A DNA stretch of 64,000 nt from an uncultured Olsenella sp. (GTDB lineage: Bacteria > Actinomycetota > Coriobacteriia > Coriobacteriales > Atopobiaceae). Under the pieces are notes generated by a model. The model had not been told where the DNA came from. It did not search any database and was given only the letters and a program-made list of their open reading frames with translations. Positions 17,374 through 26,241 of the stretch are shown piece by piece (position 1 is the first letter of the stretch; each line of letters opens with the position of its first letter). Location of the stretch: positions 1 to 64,000 of the forward strand of contig UQIF01000009.1 in assembly GCA_900540955.1 (NCBI GenBank), given 5' to 3'. The translations under genes and the position numbers were made by a program.

Positions 17374-18321
17374 TTGATCTGCCCTAGTTGCCATAGCGAG
17401 GTTCCCGACGGGAGCTTCGAGTGCCCGTATTGCGGCGAGCCGCTCTGCGCCACGCAGAAGATCGATCTCGACGAGATCTCATGGTGCCCGGTCTGCGGCG
17501 CCCTCGTGCCGGCAGGCAAGGCAACTTGCCCCAAGTGCTCATCTCCCATGCCCGGAGCCCGCGCGGCAAGAAACGCAAAGAAGCCCGGTCGCGAGCGCAA
17601 GCCCGATCTTCCCGCGCCTGGGCTCGAGAGCGCCATCCCGCCGACGGGGCCGGGCAGCTATACCGCCTCCTCGGCGCCTGATGTGCTCCCGAGGCTCAAG
17701 CAGTTCATCGTCGCCGCGGGAGCGGCGGTCTTGATCGTCGGCGGAACCGCGCTCGCCATAACGCACCCCTGGGACCCAAGCGCGAACGACCTTTCCGCTA
17801 AGTTTCCTTTCGATACTTCGCAGGCGGGCTCTCCCGACAAGATCGATATTCTCGACTCGCAGGACAAATCGGGGTCGGAGAATAAGAGCGGGTCGCAAGA
17901 CCCTATCTACGATTCCCTTATGTCGGATTACGAATCCCTGGTCTCTTGCGCCGAGCGTATCGACGCGAGCGAGGCCGCCCTCGCAGATAAGGGCGTCTCG
18001 GGAACGGATGAGGAGCGTTCGCAGGGGTCGTCCGACGCATGGGCGGTTTCCATCGAAGTGTCCAACACCATAAGCGCGATAGGCTCGACCTCTGACGGCG
18101 CCGGCGCCTACGCCGAAACCATCGGCAATCTAAAGACGCTCGGCAACTGGCTTCGCAACCGTTGCGATGCGCTCAACTCCGCTTGGGAGATGGCGCGCGA
18201 TTCCTCCGACCCTGCCGGCGAAGAGGAGCAGATCCTTGGAAAGATCTCCGGAAACTCAGGTTACAAGGACCTGTTCGACCAAAACGTCGAGGGCTGGAAG
18301 CCCTCGCCGGCGGCCTCCTAA
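17374..18321 (+). CDS. Double zinc-ribbon membrane protein of unknown function
   Basis: A 315-residue protein. Two CXXC-X10-CXXC zinc ribbons come first: Cys3/6/17/20 and Cys38/41/52/55. A Pro/Arg-rich linker leads to one hydrophobic helix at about 108-130 (IVAAGAAVLIVGGTALAIT). The remaining 180 residues are Ser/Asp-rich and probably outside the cell, with predicted helical segments. The start is TTG with GAAAGG upstream. It is the first of a run of genes leading into the mre cluster. The architecture (cytosolic ribbons, one membrane pass, extracytoplasmic domain) suggests a sensor or scaffold. No function is assigned. Confidence 0.75.
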   Translation: MICPSCHSEVPDGSFECPYCGEPLCATQKIDLDEISWCPVCGALVPAGKATCPKCSSPMPGARAARNAKKPGRERKPDLPAPGLESAIPPTGPGSYTASSAPDVLPRLKQFIVAAGAAVLIVGGTALAITHPWDPSANDLSAKFPFDTSQAGSPDKIDILDSQDKSGSENKSGSQDPIYDSLMSDYESLVSCAERIDASEAALADKGVSGTDEERSQGSSDAWAVSIEVSNTISAIGSTSDGAGAYAETIGNLKTLGNWLRNRCDALNSAWEMARDSSDPAGEEEQILGKISGNSGYKDLFDQNVEGWKPSPAAS

Positions 18322-18363
18322 AGCTGCCGTTCGTCTACCGATTGTGTGAAACGCTGCGGCTAC

Positions 18364-18410
18364 TGGTATCATCGGATAATTGACCGAAGGGTGCGTCGGC
18401 GCCCTGTTTT
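18364..18410 (+). promoter_or_regulatory. Putative extended -10 promoter and leader hairpin upstream of the cyclophilin
   Basis: TGGTATCAT (TG at 18364-18365, TATCAT at 18367-18372) is an extended -10. About 15 bases on, AGGGTGCG-TCGG-CGCCCT (one bulge) is followed by GTTTT at 18406-18410. It may start the ppi-TPR-mre transcript with a 5' hairpin. The hairpin could instead terminate the zinc-ribbon transcript. Confidence 0.35.
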
Positions 18411-18431
18411 GACGAAAAGCGAGGAGAGACC

Positions 18432-18977
18432 ATGGGATTTTTCGGAGATCCGCTCTATACCCCCGCATATGAGGTGGCTGGCGATGAGCTTGCCGTTTTC
18501 GATACGAGCAAGGGCATCATCCGCGTCCGTCTCGACGGCGAGGGAGCCCCTGTCCACGTTGCGAATTTCTGCGAGCTCGCGGAGTCCGGCTTCTACGACG
18601 ACCTCAAGTTCCACCGTTTCGTTCCCGGCTTCGTTATCCAGGGCGGTTGCCCCAATACCCGTGAAATGTCTCCCTTCGAGGTTGCCTCCGGCGCCGTGGG
18701 GCCCGATGGCCGTCCCGGCACGGGCGGGCCTGGCTACCGCATCAAGGAGGAGTTCACCTCGAACCCGCGCAATTCCCACGACGACGGCGCCCTAGCCATG
18801 GCGCGTTCGTCCGACCCAAATTCCGCCGGCTCCCAGTTCTACTTCTGCCTCGGTCCCCAGCATCCCCTCGACCGCGACTACACCGTCTTTGGCCAGACTG
18901 TCGAGGGTATGGACGTCATCTCCCAGCTTCGCGCCGGCGACGTCATCAACTCGATCAGGATCGAGCACGTCGCCTAG
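18432..18977 (+). CDS. Peptidyl-prolyl cis-trans isomerase, cyclophilin type
   Basis: A single-domain 181-residue cyclophilin that isomerises Xaa-Pro bonds. Family landmarks are VANFCELAESGFYDDLKFHRFVPGFVIQGG (split by active-site Phe-His-Arg), GGPGYRIKEEF, ALAMARS, SAGSQFYFCLG and YTVFGQTVEGMDVI. There is no signal peptide, so it is cytosolic. The ATG follows GAGGAGAGACC. The TPR gene is 24 bp downstream. Confidence 0.93.
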   Translation: MGFFGDPLYTPAYEVAGDELAVFDTSKGIIRVRLDGEGAPVHVANFCELAESGFYDDLKFHRFVPGFVIQGGCPNTREMSPFEVASGAVGPDGRPGTGGPGYRIKEEFTSNPRNSHDDGALAMARSSDPNSAGSQFYFCLGPQHPLDRDYTVFGQTVEGMDVISQLRAGDVINSIRIEHVA

Positions 18978-19001
18978 CGGCGTCACTTCTTGGAGGAACC
19001 C

Positions 19002-20309
19002 ATGAATCAACAGGCTTTCGATGCCGGAAAAGTCGCTTATCAGTCCGGTGATTGGCTGAAAGCGGTCGCCTCGCTTTCCGATGCGAAGGAGACAAGCGAG
19101 GTTAACGGCGCCGTAGATCACCTCATCGGCAACGCGTACATGAAGCTCGGACGATACGAGTCCGCCGCCGACGCGTACGCGAGCGCTCTTTCCGATATCT
19201 CCTACGGCAAGGTCGGCGCCCTTTCCTGCAATCGCGGCCGCGCGCTTCTCGCGGCGGGTCGCGCCCAGGAGGCCGTGCAGGCTCTCACGACGGCCGTCCA
19301 GGACGCTTCTTACTCCACGCCTTACAAGGCTTACCTTGCGCTTGGCAGGGCTTATGAGGCTTCCGGCGACGTCCGAAACGCCGGAATCGCGTACCGCTCC
19401 GCCGCCATCGACGAGAACAACCCTGCTCCTGCTGGCGCGCTTTCCGACCTCGGCAGCTGCTTCATGCGCCTTGGACGCCCGGTCGACGCCGTCGAGGCGT
19501 ACCGCACTGCCCTCGACTTCACAACCCCGCTCGAGAGCCAGTCGAAGGTTTACTGCGACCTCGGGCTTGCCTATGTCGCCGCCAATCGCATGCCTGAGGC
19601 CGTGGACGCCTTCACCCACGCCACGAGCGACCCCTCGTTCGTCATGAGCCCCGAGGCCCAGGCCTCCTTCGACGCTGCCCGCAAGGCCATCGCTGTCGCG
19701 GCCGCCAAGCAGCAGCAGTCTGGCTCTGCGCCCTCGGACACCGACGCCTTCCTTGCCGCCGCAGGCTACGGCGCCGAGGTGGACCCGCTCGATCCCACGG
19801 GGGCTTCCGGGCAGCTCATCCCCTCCGCTGAGGACACCGGCTTTTTCTCCGTTACCGAGGAGGAGCTCGTCGCCCAGGACAAGAAGGACCGTAAGGTCAA
19901 GCGCAAGCACAAGCATCGCGGGCTGAAGGTTTTCTTCTTCATCCTCATCCTCGTCGCCCTTATCGGCGGCGGAGCCGCCTTCGCGTACACGCAGGGCTTT
20001 GGATGGCCGACGCAGGAGTCCGTGGTCGTGTCCCTCTTCCAGGCGAAGAGCGACGGGGCCGAGATCAGCCGCTATATCGCTCCTTCCGCCTCCGCCCAGG
20101 CTCAGGCTATCTCCGATACCCTCCCTGTTGGCGCCCAGGCCACGGTCGACGGCGTCGACCGCTCCATGAACGAGACCACCGTCCATGTCGTTGCCAAGCT
20201 TTCTGGCGGCGGCGAGCAGCAGTACACCGTTAATATGGTCAGGGACGGCATTTCTTGGAAGGTCGTCTCGGTCAACACCGAGTATTCCTCCCAGACCGGC
20301 AACAACTAA
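19002..20309 (+). CDS. TPR-repeat protein with a single membrane anchor
   Basis: A 435-residue protein. Residues 1-240 are tandem tetratricopeptide repeats (for example AYMKLGRYESAADAYASAL, ALGRAYEASGDVRNAGIAYRSA, LGSCFMRLGRPVDAVEAYRTAL). An acidic linker follows, then a basic stretch KRKHKHRG and one membrane helix at about 310-331. The 100-residue C-terminal domain (DTLPVGAQATVDGVDRS to WKVVSVN) has the look of a small extracytoplasmic beta domain. GGAGG precedes the ATG. It is immediately upstream of mreB. A role in elongasome assembly is suggested by position only. Confidence 0.75.
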   Translation: MNQQAFDAGKVAYQSGDWLKAVASLSDAKETSEVNGAVDHLIGNAYMKLGRYESAADAYASALSDISYGKVGALSCNRGRALLAAGRAQEAVQALTTAVQDASYSTPYKAYLALGRAYEASGDVRNAGIAYRSAAIDENNPAPAGALSDLGSCFMRLGRPVDAVEAYRTALDFTTPLESQSKVYCDLGLAYVAANRMPEAVDAFTHATSDPSFVMSPEAQASFDAARKAIAVAAAKQQQSGSAPSDTDAFLAAAGYGAEVDPLDPTGASGQLIPSAEDTGFFSVTEEELVAQDKKDRKVKRKHKHRGLKVFFFILILVALIGGGAAFAYTQGFGWPTQESVVVSLFQAKSDGAEISRYIAPSASAQAQAISDTLPVGAQATVDGVDRSMNETTVHVVAKLSGGGEQQYTVNMVRDGISWKVVSVNTEYSSQTGNN

Positions 20310-20340
20310 AGCACGAAGACACGTAAGGCAAAGGAACCGG

Positions 20341-21384
20341 ATGTCTCTCTTCGATTCATTGTTCGGCGAATACGGCGGGGACCTCGCCATCGACCTCGGC
20401 ACGGCCAACACGCTCGTCGCTGTGCGTGGCCAGGGTATCGTTATCAACGAGCCCTCGGTCGTGGCTATCGACAAGAGCGAGAGCCGCGTGCTGGCGGTCG
20501 GCGCCGACGCAAAGCGCATGATTGGCCGCACGCCCGGCTCAATCATCGCCGAGCGCCCGCTCAAGGACGGCGTTATCGCGGATTTCGACGTCACCGAGGT
20601 CATGCTCCGGTACTTCATCGAGAAGGCCCGCGAGCGCCGCTATCCTTGGAGCCCTAGGCCGCGTGTCGTCGTGTGCGTCCCCTCCGGCGTCACCTCTGTC
20701 GAGAAGCGCGCCGTCTTTGAGGCGACGATTCAGGCCGGCGCCCGGCAGGCATACCTCATCGAGGAGCCGATGGCCGCCGCTATCGGCGCCGATTTGCCCA
20801 TCGAGGACCCTACTGGTTCCATGGTCGTCGATATCGGCGGCGGCACCACTGAGGTTGCCGTCATCTCCATGGGCGGCATCGTGGTCTCGCAGTCCATAAG
20901 GACCGCCGGCGACGAGTTTGACCAAACTATTCTTCAGCATGTGCGCGACGCATACAATCTTTCGATTGGCGAGCGCACCGCCGAGGACATCAAGATCAAG
21001 GTCGGATCCGCGGCACCTCTGACGGAGGAGCTCGACGTTGAGGTCAACGGCCGCGACGTCATGAGCGGTTTGCCTAAAACCGTGCGCATCGAGAGCGAGG
21101 AGATACGCCGCGCGCTCAACCGTCCCCTTGACGAGGTGACGAAGGCGGTCAAGGATGCCCTCGACGTTACCCCTCCCGACCTTGCCTCCGACCTCATGTA
21201 CTACGGCATTCTCCTCACCGGCGGCGGCGGACTGCTCCGCGGTCTCGACCAGCGTCTCCGCGAAGAGACCGGCGTTCCCGTGAACGTGAGCCCCACCGCT
21301 CTCGAGAACGTCGTCAACGGATGCGCAAAGGTGCTCGAGGCCAACGCCCTGTCCGGCGGCTTTGTCCAGAGCACGGGCCAGTAG
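20341..21384 (+). CDS. mreB: Rod shape-determining protein MreB
   Basis: The actin-like filament protein that directs lateral wall synthesis on the inner membrane face. It has 347 residues. Nucleotide-binding motifs are AIDLGTANTLVAV (phosphate 1), VDIGGGTTEVAVIS (phosphate 2) and LTGGGGLLRGL (adenosine). The N-terminal MSLFDSLFGEYGGDL resembles the family membrane-associating head. The ATG at 20341 follows CAAAGGAAC. Upstream in-frame starts overlap the TPR gene and are rejected. mreC follows after 2 bp. Confidence 0.97.
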   Translation: MSLFDSLFGEYGGDLAIDLGTANTLVAVRGQGIVINEPSVVAIDKSESRVLAVGADAKRMIGRTPGSIIAERPLKDGVIADFDVTEVMLRYFIEKARERRYPWSPRPRVVVCVPSGVTSVEKRAVFEATIQAGARQAYLIEEPMAAAIGADLPIEDPTGSMVVDIGGGTTEVAVISMGGIVVSQSIRTAGDEFDQTILQHVRDAYNLSIGERTAEDIKIKVGSAAPLTEELDVEVNGRDVMSGLPKTVRIESEEIRRALNRPLDEVTKAVKDALDVTPPDLASDLMYYGILLTGGGGLLRGLDQRLREETGVPVNVSPTALENVVNGCAKVLEANALSGGFVQSTGQ

Positions 21385-21386
21385 GC

Positions 21387-22400
21387 GTGTCAAAACCCGG
21401 TTTTGGCCGCGCCAACGGCCCCTCCATCGGCAACAACTCAAACAATTCCGGGGGCCGTCAGCTGCTTGTGTGCGGGTTCGTCTCGCTCGTGCTCTTTACG
21501 GCTAGTTGTCGAATGGGCTCGACGGGACCTCTCGAGACGATCCGCGGCGTCTTCGGTTTCGTGACCTCACCGGTGCGTTACATAGGCGCAACGGTGAGCG
21601 TCCCGTTCCAGGGCCTGGGAAACATCTTTGCCAATCTGACGTCTGACCAGGAGTCTCTTTCCGAGCTCAAGGCCGAGAACGAGAGACTCCAGGCCAGAAA
21701 CGCCGAGCTCGAGGAGTCTGAGCAGACGGCAAAGCGGCTCCAGGACCTCTTGAACCTCCAGGATTCTTACAGTCTTCAGTCGACGGGTGCCCGCATCATC
21801 TCGGGCTCCACCGACTCATGGACCTCGAGCGTCACCATCAATATGGGTTCCGCCTCGGGGCTTACGGTGGGCATGCCCGTCATGGCCTCCAACGGCGTCA
21901 TCGGGCAGATCACCGAGTGCGGCGCCACGACCTCGACCGTGAGGCTCATCACTGACGAGAACTCGTCCGTCTCGGCGATGATTCAGTCGAGCCGCGCCCA
22001 GGGCATGCTCGTAGGCTCCGCGACCGGTAAGCTCACGCTCGACATGATCGCGACCGACCAGACCGTCAACGTCGGCGACGTCGTCGTCACAAGCGGCCTG
22101 GGAGGCGTTTTCCCCAAGGGATTGCCTCTCGGCAAGGTCACCAACGTCGAGAGCACTCCTGGGTCGCTGTACCTCGAGATCACCGTCGAGGCATTCGCGA
22201 GCACCGAGAATTTCGAGGAGGTCATCGTCATCACCTCCCTGACCGAGGGGCAAAGCGCGACCGCCGAGGATATCGCCGAGGCGGACAGACAGGAGTCTGG
22301 CGGGTCTGCGTCGGCGTCCGGGTCCTCCTCGGCTTCTGACGATCAGGACTCCGACGCCGCTCCCGCCGCCGGCTCCGGAGACGATTCCACGTCCGAATAG
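21387..22400 (+). CDS. mreC: Rod shape-determining protein MreC
   Basis: The bitopic scaffold of the elongasome. It has 337 residues: a short Asn-rich cytosolic head, one membrane helix (LLVCGFVSLVLFTASC), a coiled coil (about 85-125, LSELKAENERLQARNAELEE), then the beta-barrel MreC domain with GLTVGMPVMASNGVIGQI and TSGLGGVFPKGLPLG. A Ser/Asp/Ala-rich tail of about 50 residues ends the protein. The GTG start is two bases after mreB, and the mreB end supplies the ribosome binding context. Confidence 0.94.
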   Translation: MSKPGFGRANGPSIGNNSNNSGGRQLLVCGFVSLVLFTASCRMGSTGPLETIRGVFGFVTSPVRYIGATVSVPFQGLGNIFANLTSDQESLSELKAENERLQARNAELEESEQTAKRLQDLLNLQDSYSLQSTGARIISGSTDSWTSSVTINMGSASGLTVGMPVMASNGVIGQITECGATTSTVRLITDENSSVSAMIQSSRAQGMLVGSATGKLTLDMIATDQTVNVGDVVVTSGLGGVFPKGLPLGKVTNVESTPGSLYLEITVEAFASTENFEEVIVITSLTEGQSATAEDIAEADRQESGGSASASGSSSASDDQDSDAAPAAGSGDDSTSE

Positions 22401-22410
22401 AGGAGGGTCG

Positions 22411-22944
22411 ATGCAGATAGCTGACAAAAGCCACGATACCAAGGGCATGGTCACGCTCGCGGCGATATGCGCCGTGCTTCAGCTTGCCCTCTCGCCCAAT
22501 CTCGCCATCGGAAATGGGCACCCCAATTTCGCGCTGGTTTTCTGCGCGTGCATCGCCCTATCGCGAGGCGGCGCCCAAGGTGTCGTCGCAGGCTTCGCTG
22601 CCGGGCTTTTCTTCGATCTTTCGAGCAGCGGCCCCATTGGGCTCATGGCGCTTTTGCTTACCGTCGCTGCCTACGCCCTTGGCTCTGAGCAGCGCAACCG
22701 CATGGCTGGTGATTTCGCTTCGAGCATCGCCATCTTCTCCGTTTCGGCGCTTGCCGTCTCGGCCGCGTACTCGATCGCGATGCTGGTCGTCGGCAGCGCC
22801 AACTCCCTCATCGATGCCTTCGTCTTCCGCGCGGTTCCCACGACGTTCCTTTCCATTGTCGCGTTCATACCCTTCGCTTATTTCTTCTCGCGCGTGAAGG
22901 CCTCGTCGCTTTCCGGCGGGCACTTCTCCCGTAGGGGAATCTAG
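22411..22944 (+). CDS. mreD: Rod shape-determining protein MreD
   Basis: A 177-residue integral membrane protein with five to six hydrophobic helices (for example MVTLAAICAVLQLAL, GVVAGFAAGLFFDLSS). The conserved GLFFDLSSSGPIGLMAL corresponds to the MreD signature (G-hydrophobic-D-hydrophobic...PLG). AGGAGGGTCG precedes the ATG. It lies between mreC and mrdA, which makes the assignment firm despite low family conservation. Confidence 0.92.
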   Translation: MQIADKSHDTKGMVTLAAICAVLQLALSPNLAIGNGHPNFALVFCACIALSRGGAQGVVAGFAAGLFFDLSSSGPIGLMALLLTVAAYALGSEQRNRMAGDFASSIAIFSVSALAVSAAYSIAMLVVGSANSLIDAFVFRAVPTTFLSIVAFIPFAYFFSRVKASSLSGGHFSRRGI

Positions 22945-22952
22945 GGGGAGTT

Positions 22953-24977
22953 ATGGACTTCTCCCACGTAATCGTTGCCGTGTGCATTGCGCTCGCGGTT
23001 CTTCTCATTCTTTTGTTCCTTGTCTTCGGGCGTTCTGAGGCGGCCTACACCTTTGATATCGGCGGAGGATCCCCGAGGGCCTCGGGCGGGCGCGACGAGT
23101 CCGCCGAGTCGACGTTCTCGTCGAGGCTCATTGGCTTCGGCGTCTTCATCGGGGGCGTGTTCTGCGCTCTTCTTGCCCGCCTGTGGTCCATGCAGCTTGT
23201 CTCGAGCGACGAGTACGCGAAGGAGGCCGAGTCCAACCGCACGCGAACCGTCACGACGTCGGCTCCGCGCGGACGCATTCTCGACCGCAACGGGGTGGAG
23301 ATCGTCACCAACCGATCGAGCCTAACGGTGGTCGCCGAGTCTGATGTGGCCGATGACGAGGTCGAGATGCAGCTTTTGGGCAATTTGATCGGCATGCCGC
23401 GCCAAGCCGTGTATCGCAAGGTGATAGACACTTCCGAGGGCGCCCAGAGCGCCCGTACCGTCGCCACGGACGTTTCTCGTCGCGTCGTCGCCTATCTCGG
23501 CGAGCACCCGACCGCCTTTAGCGGCGTCTCTGTGCAGCAGCGTTCTCAGCGAGCCTATCCTCAGGGTTCGCTCGCGGCGCATGTTGTCGGCTACACCGGA
23601 ACCGTTACGAGCGAGCAGCTCGAGTCGAGCGCGGACGACGAGGACTCGGTCCAGTACAAGTCTGGCGACATCGTCGGGCAGTCAGGCGTCGAGGCGGCGT
23701 ACGAGAGCGTTTTGCAGGGAATTCGCGGCGAACAGACCGTCTACGTCGACTCGAACGGAAAGATTCTCCAGTCCTCAACCAAGATCGACCCCCAAAGCGG
23801 CAGCGACGTCGTCCTTACCATCGACATCGATATTCAGCGCGCGGCCGAGGAGTCCCTCCAGAAGGTTTTGAAGCAGCTGAAGGACAAGGGGAAGAACCCG
23901 GCAGGCGGTAGCGTGGTGTGCCTTGACTGCACGAACGGCGAGGTGCTCGCCATGGCGAGTGCCCCGACCTTCTCGCCATCGATTTTTGTGGGCGGCATCG
24001 CGAACTCCGACTGGGACGGCCTCACCAACGAGTCCTCTCACTACCCGCTGCTCAACCGCGCGATCTCCGGCCAGTACCCTTGCGCATCGACGGTCAAGCC
24101 CTTCACCGCCTTTGCCGCCCTCGAAAACGGTATCGCGAGCTCGGAATCCGGCTATTACTGCAACGGTTGGTGGACGGGCTTCGGCGATGCCTACGGCATG
24201 TGGTGCTACAACCATGACGGCCACGGCGCCATGAACCTCCAAAGCGGCATTACTTACTCCTGCGACGTCGTCTTCTACGAGATCGGCAAGGGTTTTTCCA
24301 ACTCGAGCAACAAAGAGGGCATGCAGGAGACTTTCCGCGAGTACGGCCTCGGCTCCGTCACCGGAATCGACCTGCCGAGCGAGGCCGCCGGCCGCGTGCC
24401 CGATGCCGAGTGGAAGTGGAATTACTTCACCAACGTCCCGGACGCTGAGCGCGAGTGGCACCCGGGCGATTACTGCAACATCGCCATAGGCCAGGGCGAC
24501 ATGCTTGTGACCTGTCTTCAGGTGGCAAATGCGTACACGAGCATCGCAAACCGCGGCCCCATGTATAAGCCTCACGTTCTTAAGAGCGTGAAGAGCGGCA
24601 TCGGCTCGGGAAGCGTAATCGACTACAACGTTTCGCAGACGGCCGATATCGAGGAGGCGGATTCCGACCGCGCCCTCGTCGAGAACGGCCTTCTGGGCGT
24701 CATCTATGAGGAGAGCGAGAGCCAGGCGGCTCACTGGACCAACCTTGACGTCAAGGTCGCGGGAAAGACGGGCACCGGAGAGCAGAGCGCCGTTGACCGC
24801 AATATCTGCTGGATGGTCGCCTATGCTCCCGCAGACGACCCCAAGTATGTCGTCGCCGCCAACGTTGATGGCGGGGACTGGGGCTCGACCACGGCCATGC
24901 TCGTCGTGCGCGACGTGCTCGGCCAGATTTTTGGTCAGCCCGACACCGCGACGACCGTTTCCGACACGACCGATTAG
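22953..24977 (+). CDS. mrdA: Penicillin-binding protein 2 (elongasome transpeptidase)
   Basis: The transpeptidase cross-links peptidoglycan during elongation with RodA. It has 674 residues. The PBP dimer domain starts APRGRILDRNG. The transpeptidase motifs are STVK (Ser379, Lys382), SCD and KTGT (605-608). The N-terminus has two hydrophobic helices, 5-26 and about 59-78, separated by a Gly/Ser/Glu-rich 30-residue stretch. The usual PBP2 has only the second. The ATG (MDFSHV) follows GGGGAG. The extra helix is part of a continuous frame with a good start. Confidence 0.94.
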   Translation: MDFSHVIVAVCIALAVLLILLFLVFGRSEAAYTFDIGGGSPRASGGRDESAESTFSSRLIGFGVFIGGVFCALLARLWSMQLVSSDEYAKEAESNRTRTVTTSAPRGRILDRNGVEIVTNRSSLTVVAESDVADDEVEMQLLGNLIGMPRQAVYRKVIDTSEGAQSARTVATDVSRRVVAYLGEHPTAFSGVSVQQRSQRAYPQGSLAAHVVGYTGTVTSEQLESSADDEDSVQYKSGDIVGQSGVEAAYESVLQGIRGEQTVYVDSNGKILQSSTKIDPQSGSDVVLTIDIDIQRAAEESLQKVLKQLKDKGKNPAGGSVVCLDCTNGEVLAMASAPTFSPSIFVGGIANSDWDGLTNESSHYPLLNRAISGQYPCASTVKPFTAFAALENGIASSESGYYCNGWWTGFGDAYGMWCYNHDGHGAMNLQSGITYSCDVVFYEIGKGFSNSSNKEGMQETFREYGLGSVTGIDLPSEAAGRVPDAEWKWNYFTNVPDAEREWHPGDYCNIAIGQGDMLVTCLQVANAYTSIANRGPMYKPHVLKSVKSGIGSGSVIDYNVSQTADIEEADSDRALVENGLLGVIYEESESQAAHWTNLDVKVAGKTGTGEQSAVDRNICWMVAYAPADDPKYVVAANVDGGDWGSTTAMLVVRDVLGQIFGQPDTATTVSDTTD

Positions 24978-24995
24978 CCGGGAGGCGAAGACTGT

Positions 24996-26222
24996 ATGGC
25001 AATGAGCTCGATAACAGGCCTCGGTACCGCCTCCGGCGGACTGATGGATAAGATCGCCGGGAGGATTACCGGCAGGGCTGAGCGAGGGGCTAAGGTGAGG
25101 GGCAAGACCGGACCTCTTGCCGACCTCTATCTGTCGCAGCTTATCCCCGCCGCGCTTCTTGTCATCGTTGGCGTGGTGACTATCTGGTCCGCCTCGCTGA
25201 CCATCGCGGAGGCCCGCTTCACGAGCCATCTTGTGGGCATCGCGCTCGGCGCCGTCCTTGCCGCGCTCGTATGGCGATACGATACCCGCGCCCTCTCCGG
25301 CATGGTCACGGTCCTTCTTGTGCTCGATTGTCTCCTCATGATCATGCCCCACCTGCCCGGCCTTGGCTTTGAGGCGAAGGGCATGACCGGTTGGGTCCAG
25401 CTTCCCATTATTCACCTGCGTTTTCAGCCGTCGGAGCCTGCCAAGCTCGTGACGATTTTCCTCATGGCCGGCGCAAGTGCCCAGTACAACGGAAAGATCG
25501 AGACCTTTACCGACTACGCGAAGCTCTGCGGAACGCTGCTCTTGCCCCTGGGGCTTCTTGTGGTCACAGACCTCGGCACCAGCCTCGTCATCCTTTTTGC
25601 GGGCGCCGCGATCATCATCTGCTCGGGTGCCCCCTCAAAGTGGGTGGTGCCAACCATCGGCCTCATCGTCGTGACCGTCGCGCTGGTGGTCTGGTCCTCA
25701 ATGACGGACGGTTTACCCCATATTCTCAAGGACTATCAGCTCAAGCGCCTCATCGTTTTCGTCGACGAGGCGGCGGATCCCTCCGGCTACGGCTATAACC
25801 TGAGGCAGGCGAAGATCGCCGTGGGCTCCGGAGGGCTTCTTGGCAAGGGCATCGGAAACGCTTCTCAGGCCGGTTCCGGCTTTCTGCCCGAGGCGCACAC
25901 CGACTTCGTGTTCGCGCTCTTTGCCGAACAGTTCGGTTTTGTGGGATCCGTTGTCCTTCTTGGCCTGTTCGCCTGGATGATTCTGGCTACGCTGCTCCTC
26001 GCCGTGAGGATAGACAACCCGTTTAGCAAGTTGGTCCTGATCGGATGCTGCGGCATGTGGACCTTCCAGGTCCTCGAGAACATCGGAATGTGCATCGGCA
26101 TCATGCCCATCACGGGCATCCCGCTGCCTTTTATCAGTTTCGGCTCGTCCTCGATGGTTTCCCAGCTCATCGCGGTCGGGATTGTTCAGTCCGTCTGGCG
26201 CCACCGCCAGAAGGCCGCCTAA
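24996..26222 (+). CDS. rodA: Peptidoglycan glycosyltransferase RodA (SEDS family)
   Basis: A polytopic SEDS glycan polymerase partnering PBP2. It has 408 residues. About 50 cytosolic N-terminal residues are rich in Gly/Arg. Around ten membrane helices follow, with the SEDS motifs LRFQPSEPAKL, VVTDLGTSLV, the catalytic Asp region FLPEAHTDFVFALFAE, and GIPLPFISFGSSSMVSQL. GGAGG precedes the ATG. It is the last gene of the mreBCD-mrdA-rodA set. Confidence 0.95.
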   Translation: MAMSSITGLGTASGGLMDKIAGRITGRAERGAKVRGKTGPLADLYLSQLIPAALLVIVGVVTIWSASLTIAEARFTSHLVGIALGAVLAALVWRYDTRALSGMVTVLLVLDCLLMIMPHLPGLGFEAKGMTGWVQLPIIHLRFQPSEPAKLVTIFLMAGASAQYNGKIETFTDYAKLCGTLLLPLGLLVVTDLGTSLVILFAGAAIIICSGAPSKWVVPTIGLIVVTVALVVWSSMTDGLPHILKDYQLKRLIVFVDEAADPSGYGYNLRQAKIAVGSGGLLGKGIGNASQAGSGFLPEAHTDFVFALFAEQFGFVGSVVLLGLFAWMILATLLLAVRIDNPFSKLVLIGCCGMWTFQVLENIGMCIGIMPITGIPLPFISFGSSSMVSQLIAVGIVQSVWRHRQKAA

Positions 26223-26241
26223 CGGGCGCAAGGGGGTTCTT

